NCBI GenBank assembly: GCA_035758545.1
Contig: DASTWQ010000051.1
Coordinates: 1 to 15,100 of the forward strand
DNA length: 15,100 nt
Reading direction: 5' to 3'
Source: JAFDVN01 sp035758545
GTDB taxonomy: Bacteria > Acidobacteriota > Holophagae > Holophagales > Holophagaceae
Positions 1-5,943 of this stretch are shown piece by piece (positions within the stretch are counted from its first letter, which is position 1; each line of letters starts with the position of its first letter). Under the pieces are notes generated by a model. The model worked only from the letters and a program-made list of their open reading frames with translations. It had not been told where the DNA came from and ran no database searches. The position numbers were made by a program, and so were the translations under genes.

Positions 1-283
1 GGTAGGTCACGGTCCCCCCGGAGCCGGAGATCGTGCCGACGCTGTCATTGCCGCCGGGGACGTTGTCCACGGACCAGACCAGGTCCGTGGGGGACCCGGA
101 ACCCGAGATGCTGGCCTGCAGGGTCAGGCTGCCGCCCGGGAGGAGGTCCGAGGTGGCGGGCGTCACGGCGACCGTCGGCGCCGGAGCCTGGCTGGTGCTG
201 CCGGAGGACCCCGAGGAACCGGACCCGCCGCCGCAGGCTACCAGGGAAAAAACGAGCATAGCTAACGCACCCTGTCGAAACAT
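1..283 (-). CDS. Ig-like domain lipoprotein, N-terminal part (cut by the window edge)
   Basis: Only the first 94 codons are present; the gene runs off the left edge. The ATG at 283 is preceded by an AGAGG ribosome binding site (292-296 on the plus strand) at 8 bases. The protein begins MFRQGALAMLVFSLVACGGG, a short type II signal peptide whose lipobox LVAC puts the acylated cysteine at residue 17. A Gly/Ser linker follows (about residues 18-32), then a stretch with PTVAVTPATSDLLPGGSLTL and a later LVWSVDNVPGG. This resembles bacterial Ig-like (Big_2 or PKD-like) domains. It is therefore probably a surface or periplasm-facing lipoprotein built of Ig-like repeats. The specific role cannot be told from this fragment. 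It reads away from the polysaccharide genes behind a 350-base gap, so it may not belong to them. Membership of the lipoprotein class is well supported; the domain family is less certain. Confidence 0.8.
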   Translation of the reverse strand, partial: MFRQGALAMLVFSLVACGGGSGSSGSSGSTSQAPAPTVAVTPATSDLLPGGSLTLQASISGSGSPTDLVWSVDNVPGGNDSVGTISGSGGTVTY

Positions 284-443
284 GGGTCAAACCTCTGCAG
301 GTGAGTCCGGGACGAGGTCCCGGGGAATGGGGGCCCCGGCTTGTCTCAGCGCCGGGATTTCGAGCTTCTGGACCGCGGACCTACAGGGGGTCCGCAGCAT
401 TCGCTGAAGTCAGTATGGGAAAAACTTGAATTTTGGCCCGGCG

Positions 444-471
444 ATAATTGCGACGATGTTTTCCTAGTAAA
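444..471 (-). promoter_or_regulatory. Possible sigma-70-type promoter for the lipoprotein gene
   Basis: On the minus strand TTTACT (466-471) and AATTAT (444-449) are separated by 16 bases. Each matches 4 of 6 positions of the -35 and -10 consensus, and they sit in the most AT-rich part of the gap. Transcription would start near 436-438, giving a leader of about 150 bases that includes two hairpins. The match is modest and rests on position and composition as much as on sequence. Confidence 0.25.
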
Positions 472-491
472 GGAACACACGAAGCCTGATT

Positions 492-508
492 CCCGGCCTT
501 TCGCCGGG
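492..508 (-). terminator. Possible terminator hairpin behind the beta-helix gene
   Basis: CCCGGC (492-497) and GCCGGG (503-508) form a 6-bp GC stem with a 5-base loop, about 125 bases past the stop of the beta-helix gene. A second stem, 522-526 with 533-537, precedes it in the direction of transcription. Neither is followed by a clear run of U on the minus strand, so a classical intrinsic terminator is not established. Confidence 0.25.
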
Positions 509-633
509 TTCATCCAGGGCCGCGCCAGGAACGGCGCTGCAACTTTCCTGTTGGACCGGTTTTGGACCAGCCTCTGGGCTGCCTCATCGGATTCGGCGCC
601 CCGGGCGGGGCTTCACCCGCCCTGAGGCCCGCG

Positions 634-1788
634 TCACCGTTTCGTCGGAGGCCCCTGGGTCCCGTCCGTCGAGGGCGGATCCAGCCGGTTGTCCCGCACG
701 CCGCCGGCCCAGGAGTCCGGGGACCGCAGCGCCGCGCCGGCGTTCCCCCAGATCCGGTTGCCCTGGATGAGGTTGCCCGCGCAGAGGTATTGGTGGATGC
801 CGTCCCCGGCGTTGCGGTCCACCTGGTTCCCGGAGACCACGCAGCGGTTCGCGCCGTTCCGGAGGAGGATGCCGAGCCCGTTGCCGGAGACCCGGTTCCC
901 GCTCAGGCGGGTCCCCTCGCAATTCGAGACCTCGATGCCGGCCCGGGGGGTGGCGCTCAGGGTCCTGACGCCGTTTCCGCGCACCTCGTTCGACTGGGCG
1001 CGGACCCCCCGGATCCAGGCCTTCCCGGTGGACGCCAGGGGGACGCCGATCTCCAGGCCGAACCCCGCGTTGTCCAGCAGGCGGCAGTCCTGGATCAGCA
1101 CGTCCTCGACGGTCTCGCCGGGATTGGGCTCCAGGTCGATGCCGTCCTCGGGCAGGGTCCCCCCCGTGCGTCGGAAGGTGGAGCCCAGCACCTGCAGGCC
1201 CTTCACGCCGGTCACGGAGAGGCCCTGGCGGCGGTTGTGGTCGGCCACCACCCGCCGCAGCACCACTGCCTGTCCTCCGGAGATGTAGAAGCCGTCCCCC
1301 CAGCACTCCCGGGCGGTGAGGTCCTCCACGAGAACCCGGCGGGACCTCAGGACGGACACACCGTGGCCCCACTCGCCGCCCTGGCCCCGGTGCCCGGCCC
1401 GCTCCCCCTCAACGGTGCCGCCCCGGACCGTCACGTCGGCCACGTCCGCCAGCAGGAGCACCGCAGAGCGGGGTGAGGCGTTGGGGAGGGCCTTCAGCAC
1501 CGCCCCTGCCGCCAGCTCGAGGGTCGTACCGCTCCTCGGCCGGAGGGAGACCCGGGCATCCACCCGATAGACCCCGGCGGGCACCCGCACCGACCGCCCA
1601 GGGCCGGCGGCATCCAGCACCCGCTGAAGGGCCACCGTGTCGTCCGAGCGGCCATCGGCCTTCACCCCCCATCGGGGATCCCGGACGTCGAGAGGGGCCG
1701 GGGACCCGGGCGCCGGCAGGCCCCCCAGCGCGGCCGGGAGGAGCAGGACGAACGTGGCCGCGCACCGGAGCCCGCGGGCGAGTCGCAT
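634..1788 (-). CDS. Secreted right-handed beta-helix protein (pectate-lyase-superfamily type)
   Basis: 384 aa. The ATG at 1788 has a strong AAGGAGG site (1797-1803 on the plus strand) 8 bases upstream. Residues 1-30 look like a Sec signal peptide: RLARGLR, then a hydrophobic stretch through LLLPAALG. Residues 39-76 contain the pectate-lyase-3 type entry motif (WGVKADGRSDDTVALQRVLD, then VPAGVYRVD). The rest, to about 370, is a succession of short strands with G-N/D turns such as LSGNRVSGNGLGILL, VVSGNQVDRNAGDGI and IQGNRIWGNAG. These are typical of parallel beta-helix (PbH1/NosD-like) coils. Family members are polysaccharide lyases, hydrolases or C5-epimerases acting outside the cytoplasm. 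Beside an exopolysaccharide locus, trimming or epimerising that polymer is a reasonable inference, but I see no signature that fixes the reaction. It is transcribed divergently from the aminotransferase gene, with only 96 bases between the two. Confidence 0.85.
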   Translation of the reverse strand: MRLARGLRCAATFVLLLPAALGGLPAPGSPAPLDVRDPRWGVKADGRSDDTVALQRVLDAAGPGRSVRVPAGVYRVDARVSLRPRSGTTLELAAGAVLKALPNASPRSAVLLLADVADVTVRGGTVEGERAGHRGQGGEWGHGVSVLRSRRVLVEDLTARECWGDGFYISGGQAVVLRRVVADHNRRQGLSVTGVKGLQVLGSTFRRTGGTLPEDGIDLEPNPGETVEDVLIQDCRLLDNAGFGLEIGVPLASTGKAWIRGVRAQSNEVRGNGVRTLSATPRAGIEVSNCEGTRLSGNRVSGNGLGILLRNGANRCVVSGNQVDRNAGDGIHQYLCAGNLIQGNRIWGNAGAALRSPDSWAGGVRDNRLDPPSTDGTQGPPTKR

Positions 1789-1796
1789 GGATGGGG

Positions 1797-1803
1797 CCTC
1801 CTT
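1797..1803 (-). promoter_or_regulatory. Strong ribosome binding site of the beta-helix gene
   Basis: CCTCCTT on the plus strand reads AAGGAGG on the minus strand, 8 bases before the ATG at 1788. This fixes the start, although another ATG-like triplet lies close by in a different frame. Confidence 0.8.
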
Positions 1804-1848
1804 GATCCGAGGATTCTACGCCTCGGATCGCTCGCCTTGGATTAGAAT
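1804..1848. promoter_or_regulatory. Divergent promoter region with a 9-bp inverted repeat (candidate operator)
   Basis: GATCCGAGG (1804-1812) and CCTCGGATC (1821-1829) are perfect inverted repeats with an 8-base spacer. The spacer carries TAGAAT on the minus strand (1818-1813) and a second TAGAAT lies on the plus strand (1843-1848). Each matches the -10 consensus at 5 of 6 positions and points toward its own gene. No good -35 box is present for either, so an activator or an alternative sigma factor may be needed. The repeat covers the -10 region of the minus-strand candidate and the -35 region of the plus-strand candidate, so one bound protein could control both genes. The geometry is seen directly; the regulatory role is inference. 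A simple hairpin in the beta-helix mRNA leader is the alternative. Confidence 0.45.
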
Positions 1849-1884
1849 TAATCGATCATCCATGGCCTCGAGGTGGAGAAAAAC

Positions 1885-3042
1885 ATGAGAGATCGGTTCC
1901 TGCCCTTCAGCCCCCCTTCCATCGGGGATGCGGAGCGCGCGGAGGTGATGGACACCCTCCACTCCGACTGGATCACCACCGGCCCCAAGACCAAGGCCTT
2001 CGAGGCGAAGCTCGCCGCCTACTTCGGCGCCCCGGCGGTGGTGGGGCTCAACTCCTGCACCGCCGGCCTCCATGTGGGGCTCCTGGCTCTGGGCGTCGGC
2101 CCCGGCGACGAGGTGATCGTGCCCTCGATGACCTTCTGCGCCTCGGCGAACGTCGTCGAGCACGTGGGTGCGAAGCCGGTGCTGGTGGACGTCTGCCCGG
2201 ACACCCTCAACCTCGACCCCGAGGCCGCGGCCCGGGCGATCACCCCGCGCACCAAGGCCATCATCCCCGTCCACTACGCCGGGCACCCTGTGGATCTCGA
2301 CGCCGTCTTCGGCCTGGCCGAGGCCCATGGGCTCCAGGTGCTGGAGGACGCAGCCCACGCCATCTCCGCCCGCTACAAGGGCGTGCTGGTGGGGTCGCGG
2401 CCCAACCTCGCGGCCTTCAGCTTCTACGCCACCAAGAACATCACCACCTCCGAGGGCGGCTGTCTCACCGGCGATCCGGAGCTGGTGGAGAAGGCCCGCA
2501 TCTACGGCCACCACGGCATGAACCGGGACGCCTGGAAGCGCTTCGACCGGAGCGGCTCCTGGTACTACGAGGTGGTCCTGCCGGGGTTCAAGTACAACAT
2601 GACCGATCTCCAGGCCGCCCTGGGCCTGCACCAGCTGGACCGCCTGCCGGCCTTCCAGGCCCGGCGCCGGGAGATCGTCGCCCGCTACCGCGCCCGCCTC
2701 GGCGCCATGGACTGCCTGGAGCTGCCGGTGGAGCGGCCGGAGGTGGAATCGAGCTGGCACCTCTACGTGATCCGGCTCCAGCAGGACCAGCTCCGCATCG
2801 GCCGCAACGAGGTCATCGAGGGGCTGAAGGACCGCAACATCGGCACCTCCGTCCACTACCTGCCCGTGCACATGCACCCCTACTACCGGGACAAGTACGG
2901 CTACGCGCCCGAAGCCTGCCCCGTGGCGGCCGACGCCTTCGGCCGCATGCTCAGCCTGCCCCTCCACCCCGGGATGACGGACCAGGACGTGGACGACGTC
3001 TGCGCCGCGCTCGAGGAGGTCCTGCAGCTGAACCCGGCATGA
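1885..3042 (+). CDS. PLP-dependent nucleotide-sugar aminotransferase, DegT/DnrJ/EryC1/StrS (ArnB-like) family
   Basis: 385 aa from the ATG at 1885, which has an AGGTGGAG site at 1871-1878. A GTG at 1873 in the same frame lies inside that site and is less likely to be the start. The family transfers an amino group from glutamate to a keto-sugar nucleotide, with pyridoxal phosphate as cofactor, in the cytoplasm. Visible features are the opening FLPFSPPSIGDAE, GWITT-like SDWITTGPKT (27-36), NSCTAGLH (56-63), the PLP-contacting EDAAHA (154-159, Asp155) and the Schiff-base lysine Lys184 in FYATKNITTSEGG. Later come the usual MTDLQAALGL and VHYLPVHMHPYYRDKYGY segments. Length and motif order match full-length ArnB/PglE-type enzymes. 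The opening is especially ArnB-like, but no other lipid A arabinose genes are present, so an amino sugar for the surface polysaccharide is more likely. It overlaps the next gene by 4 bases (ATGA). Confidence 0.93.
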   Translation: MRDRFLPFSPPSIGDAERAEVMDTLHSDWITTGPKTKAFEAKLAAYFGAPAVVGLNSCTAGLHVGLLALGVGPGDEVIVPSMTFCASANVVEHVGAKPVLVDVCPDTLNLDPEAAARAITPRTKAIIPVHYAGHPVDLDAVFGLAEAHGLQVLEDAAHAISARYKGVLVGSRPNLAAFSFYATKNITTSEGGCLTGDPELVEKARIYGHHGMNRDAWKRFDRSGSWYYEVVLPGFKYNMTDLQAALGLHQLDRLPAFQARRREIVARYRARLGAMDCLELPVERPEVESSWHLYVIRLQQDQLRIGRNEVIEGLKDRNIGTSVHYLPVHMHPYYRDKYGYAPEACPVAADAFGRMLSLPLHPGMTDQDVDDVCAALEEVLQLNPA

Positions 3043-3641
3043 GCGCCACGCGCATCTTCGACGGCCTGGCGGCCCTGCTGGGGCTCCTGATCCTGCTGCC
3101 CTTCTTCGCGATCATCGCGCTTCTGGTGAAGCTCCAGGACCGCGGCCCCGTGTTCTACCGGCAGGAGCGGGTGGGGCGCGGCGGCCGGCCCTTCCGGATC
3201 TGGAAGTTCCGCACCATGGTGGTGGACGCCGACCGCGCCGGGAAGCCGCTCACCGTCGGCGCGGACCCCCGGGTCACCCGGATCGGCGCGTTCCTCCGCC
3301 GCTGGAAGCTGGACGAGCTGCCCCAGCTCCTCAACGTGGTGGCGGGCGAGATGGGCCTGGTGGGGCCGCGTCCGGAGGTCCCGAAGTACGTCGCCCACTA
3401 CACCGAGGAACAGCGGGCGGTGCTGGCCCTGCGGCCCGGCGTGACGGATCTCGCCTCCATCGCCTACCGGAACGAGAGCGAGCTGCTGGCGGGACTCGAG
3501 GATCCGGAGGCCCACTACCTCCAGGTCATCCTCCCGGACAAGATCCGCATCAACCTGGACTATTCCGCAAGGGCGAGCCTGGGCCGGAACCTCAAGGTGA
3601 TCCTGGCGACGCTGGGATTGATGGACCCCGCGCGGGTCTAG
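3039..3641 (+). CDS. Monotopic phosphoglycosyl transferase (PglC/bacterial sugar transferase family)
   Basis: 200 aa, the size of the minimal PglC-type enzyme without the extra N-terminal membrane helices of WbaP. It transfers a sugar phosphate from a UDP-sugar to undecaprenyl phosphate on the inner face of the membrane, starting a repeat unit. Residues 8-30 form the single hydrophobic re-entrant helix with an internal proline (Pro21). QDRGPVFYRQERVGRGG (33-49) and KFRTM (56-60) follow. The catalytic Asp-Glu pair is Asp92-Glu93 in LDELPQLLNV, and MGLVGPRPE (105-113) is the conserved segment behind it. Its ATG overlaps the aminotransferase stop, and a GAGGAGG at 3013-3019 is too far to be a strong site, so translational coupling is likely. 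The pairing with an aminotransferase recalls PglE-PglC and suggests, without proving, an amino-sugar substrate. Its stop interlocks with that of the convergent gene. Confidence 0.93.
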   Translation: MSATRIFDGLAALLGLLILLPFFAIIALLVKLQDRGPVFYRQERVGRGGRPFRIWKFRTMVVDADRAGKPLTVGADPRVTRIGAFLRRWKLDELPQLLNVVAGEMGLVGPRPEVPKYVAHYTEEQRAVLALRPGVTDLASIAYRNESELLAGLEDPEAHYLQVILPDKIRINLDYSARASLGRNLKVILATLGLMDPARV

Positions 3642-4660
3642 GTGAGGGGCCCGGTCGGGAGGGCGTTCCCCGCCTCCCGCGCCTTCAGCAGGGCCGACAG
3701 GTGCATGACGCCGATGGGGGTCGGCGGCTCGGTTCGGTAGCCCTGCCCGGTGCGCCGGAAGAGGGTCCGGGTGTAGACGTCGTTGAGCACGAAGGTCATG
3801 GAGAGCTCGCCGATGACCCAGCCTCCCGGACCCTTCATGAAGTCGTAGGCCATGGCCGTGAACCCGTGCCGGGCGCTGATGGCAAGGGCCAGGTCGCAGG
3901 CCTCCGCGGGGAGATCCTCCTGGGCCACCATCTCCCAGATCCCGCTGCCGCTGGCGCGGAAGTCCGCGGGGCGGTTCCGGCGCACGAAGACGGAGACCAG
4001 GTCGGGGGCGAGGGTGGTGATGCGCCAGTCCGCGTCGCAGGGGATGTAGGCCTGGAAATAGGCGTAGCGCGGCGCCGCGTCCAGGGTCCGGTACTTGCGG
4101 GAGAGGAGGAAGTCGCCCTTCGCCAGCCTCGGCAGGTAGTGGTACTTCTCCAGGGCCCGGCGCAGGAGGGAGGGCCCCTTGAAGATCCCGGCGACGAGGC
4201 GGCGGGCCTCCGCCCGGTCCTTCAGCAGGACCACGCCGCTGGCGGAGGCGCCCGCGTGGGTCTTGGCGACCAGGGGGAAGGCCGCCCGGTCCAGGAAGGC
4301 CTCCGCCTCCGCGCGGCTGAAGGTGACGAAGGTCTCCGGCACCGGATACCCGTGCAGCTTCAGGAAGAAGGTCTCCCGGATCTTGTCGTCGTAGAGCCAG
4401 AGCATCCGGGTGTTCGGGAAGCAGGGGATCCCCATGGCCTCCAGGAGCGGCAGCTTGGTGCGGATCTCGGCCATTTCGGTGGCGTCGCCCATGGTGGGCC
4501 GCCAGATGAACAGGTCCACGCCCCGGACCGCCTCCATCCACCCGTCCCGGTCGATGGGGACCACGCGGGCCTCGTGGCCCAGGGCCGCGCAGGCCCGCTC
4601 GAACTCCCCGAGCCAGTCCGCCGGGGACTGCTGCATCCGCCCGCTCAAGCCCACGATCAT
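3638..4660 (-). CDS. ATP-grasp domain protein, probable carboxylate-amine ligase
   Basis: 340 aa. The ATG at 4660 has a GGGGAGG site 4 bases upstream and overlaps the preceding stop by 4 bases (ATGA). The frame stays open far upstream, but that part is antisense to the Wzy-like gene and is excluded. Residues 1-80 form an alpha/beta preATP-grasp region (MIVGLSGRMQ, DLFIWRPTMGD). The ATP-grasp fold follows: NTRMLWLYDDKIRETFFLK (83-101), the flexible loop FPLVAKTHAGASASGV (128-143), FQAYIPCDADWRITTL (202-217), and the metal-site strand AYDFMKGPGGWVIGELSMTF (271-290) with Asp273 and Glu285. The usual E-x-N is E-L-S here. ATP-grasp ligases activate a carboxylate as acyl phosphate and join it to an amine or thiol. 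No signal peptide is visible, so it is cytoplasmic. Its place beside CapA-like and Wzy-like genes suggests an amino acid or peptide decoration of a sugar precursor. Substrates are unknown. Confidence 0.85.
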   Translation of the reverse strand: MIVGLSGRMQQSPADWLGEFERACAALGHEARVVPIDRDGWMEAVRGVDLFIWRPTMGDATEMAEIRTKLPLLEAMGIPCFPNTRMLWLYDDKIRETFFLKLHGYPVPETFVTFSRAEAEAFLDRAAFPLVAKTHAGASASGVVLLKDRAEARRLVAGIFKGPSLLRRALEKYHYLPRLAKGDFLLSRKYRTLDAAPRYAYFQAYIPCDADWRITTLAPDLVSVFVRRNRPADFRASGSGIWEMVAQEDLPAEACDLALAISARHGFTAMAYDFMKGPGGWVIGELSMTFVLNDVYTRTLFRRTGQGYRTEPPTPIGVMHLSALLKAREAGNALPTGPLT

Positions 4661-5943
4661 GCGGCCTCCCCGCCCTGCGCCCCGGCGCGCCGGTCCTTGT
4701 AGGCCCCGAAGGCCCCGGCCACCAGGCCGACGATGAAGTGGAAGTGCCAGTGGAAGGCGATGTTCGCCACCGTGCAGGCGGTGAGCACCGTCGGGAGGGC
4801 GAGGGCCAGCGGCAGGCCCCCCTCCTCCTCCCGGACGCGCCAGGCCTGGCGCAGGAGCAGGAAGCAGATGGTGAGGAAGGGGATGAGGCCGAAGAGGCCC
4901 ATCTCCACGGAGAACATGAAGAGCTGGTTGTGGGCGACGATGCCCACGCCAGGGTCTCCGGTGCCGGAGCGGTTGCCCAGCTCCACGCGGTAGTTCTCCG
5001 GGCCCAGGCCGTAGGTCGGCGAGCGCAGGAACTGCTCGACGAGGATCGGCGCCATGCGGGCGCGGTCCTCGCTGCCGACCCCGGAATCCACGACGTTCTC
5101 GGACCGCTTGCCGATGATGGAGTCCGAGTAGCCCGCGGCGAAGGCCCCGCCCACCACCAGGGCGGAGAGGAAGACCGCCGCCAGGGACCATCGGGCCCGC
5201 CGCATCTCCACCCCGACGAGGACGAGGGCCCCGAGGGCGGTGAACACGGCGGCGGTCCGGGAGCCCGTGAGCAGCTCCCCGACCATGAGCAGGGCGCAGC
5301 TTCCCCCGAAGGCGAGGCGCGCGATCAGGCCATAGCCCGTGCGGGGCTGGATCACCCGGGCGAGGGCGATCAGGAAGGCGGTGGCATAGATCACCCCCAG
5401 CACGTTGGGGTTCAACTCGAAGGCCGTGATTCGCTGGGTGCCGAGGGCCCCGGTGATCTCGCCCGTGATCCCGATTCCGGCCGCGTGCAGCCCCGCCGCC
5501 AAGGAGGCGCCGAGGACGAAGGCGTCGCATCCGCGCTTCCGCCAGCGCTCATCCCGCAGGACCGCCGCCAGGATCCAGGCCCAGATCATGGGGCGGATCA
5601 TGTTCCGGGTGGAGTCCGCCATCAGCTCCGGGAAATCCGAGAGGAGCCAGCCGTAGACGTAGCGGATGCCGAAGAGCACCACCATCCACATGAGGATGGA
5701 CGAGTAGCCCCGGCGGACCACCCGGGGCGAGAGGAGCACGCAGGCCCAGAAGAAGAGCTGGGTCACGCTCATGACCGAGTAGTCGCGGTTCGTGTGCGGC
5801 AGGAAGGTGTTGGTGAAGGGGACGAGGAGGATCGTCGCCATCGTCCCCCAGGTCACGAAGGCCCAGGTGCCCCGAAGCTCCTGGAGCCTCGGCCGGACCT
5901 CGTCCGCCTCCTGGGCGGCCCCGGGCCAGGGACCGGGGATCAC
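4657..5943 (-). CDS. Wzy/WaaL-like O-antigen polymerase or ligase, multi-pass membrane protein
   Basis: 428 aa from the GTG at 5943, which overlaps the CapA-like stop (GTGA) and has a GGAGGG site just upstream. Starts further out would run antisense through the CapA-like gene. About 10-12 hydrophobic segments follow a short polar N-terminus, for example near 28-46, 60-72, 82-101, 116-129, 141-156, 180-197, 207-225, 231-246, 253-270, 344-365, 378-396 and 399-414. The Wzy_C/WaaL signature region has TGSRTA (226-231), RSPTYGLGPENY (307-318) in the large loop and AHNQLFMFSVEMGLFGLIP (337-355), including the conserved-type His338. The family polymerises lipid-linked repeat units or ligates chains to an acceptor on the periplasmic side. 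Which of the two applies here cannot be told from sequence alone. With one flippase and one such protein, the polymerase role is the more natural reading. Confidence 0.9.
   Translation of the reverse strand: MIPGPWPGAAQEADEVRPRLQELRGTWAFVTWGTMATILLVPFTNTFLPHTNRDYSVMSVTQLFFWACVLLSPRVVRRGYSSILMWMVVLFGIRYVYGWLLSDFPELMADSTRNMIRPMIWAWILAAVLRDERWRKRGCDAFVLGASLAAGLHAAGIGITGEITGALGTQRITAFELNPNVLGVIYATAFLIALARVIQPRTGYGLIARLAFGGSCALLMVGELLTGSRTAAVFTALGALVLVGVEMRRARWSLAAVFLSALVVGGAFAAGYSDSIIGKRSENVVDSGVGSEDRARMAPILVEQFLRSPTYGLGPENYRVELGNRSGTGDPGVGIVAHNQLFMFSVEMGLFGLIPFLTICFLLLRQAWRVREEEGGLPLALALPTVLTACTVANIAFHWHFHFIVGLVAGAFGAYKDRRAGAQGGEAA

Larger units (their letters stand above)
284..633. other. 350-base intergenic region with hairpins, no convincing gene
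   Basis: This gap lies downstream of the beta-helix gene and upstream of the lipoprotein gene, both on the minus strand. It is visibly less GC-rich than the coding DNA, especially around 415-480. Four short inverted repeats can be read: 335-340 with 351-356 (CCCGGC/GCCGGG), 375-381 with 389-395 (GCGGACC/GGTCCGC), 492-497 with 503-508 (CCCGGC/GCCGGG) and 522-526 with 533-537 (GCGCC/GGCGC). The two at higher coordinates could end the beta-helix transcript. The two nearer 284 would lie in the lipoprotein mRNA leader. An open frame on the plus strand at 341-625 has a TTG start, no ribosome binding site and no recognisable protein character, so I do not call it. Confidence 0.6.

Noticed and set aside
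341..625. Small plus-strand open frame in the left intergenic gap
   Set aside because: It has a TTG start, no ribosome binding site, no recognisable protein features, and it crosses the hairpins of the gap.
1816..2967. Long minus-strand open frame opposite the aminotransferase gene
   Set aside because: It is antisense to a protein with all family motifs, is low in complexity (Val/His/Gly/Ala-rich) and has no ribosome binding site. Long shadow frames are expected at this GC content.
1885..3042. ArnB of the lipid A arabinose pathway
   Set aside because: The sequence is ArnB-like, but no ArnA, ArnC, ArnD or ArnT-like gene lies nearby; the next gene is a phosphoglycosyl transferase, which fits a polysaccharide repeat unit better.
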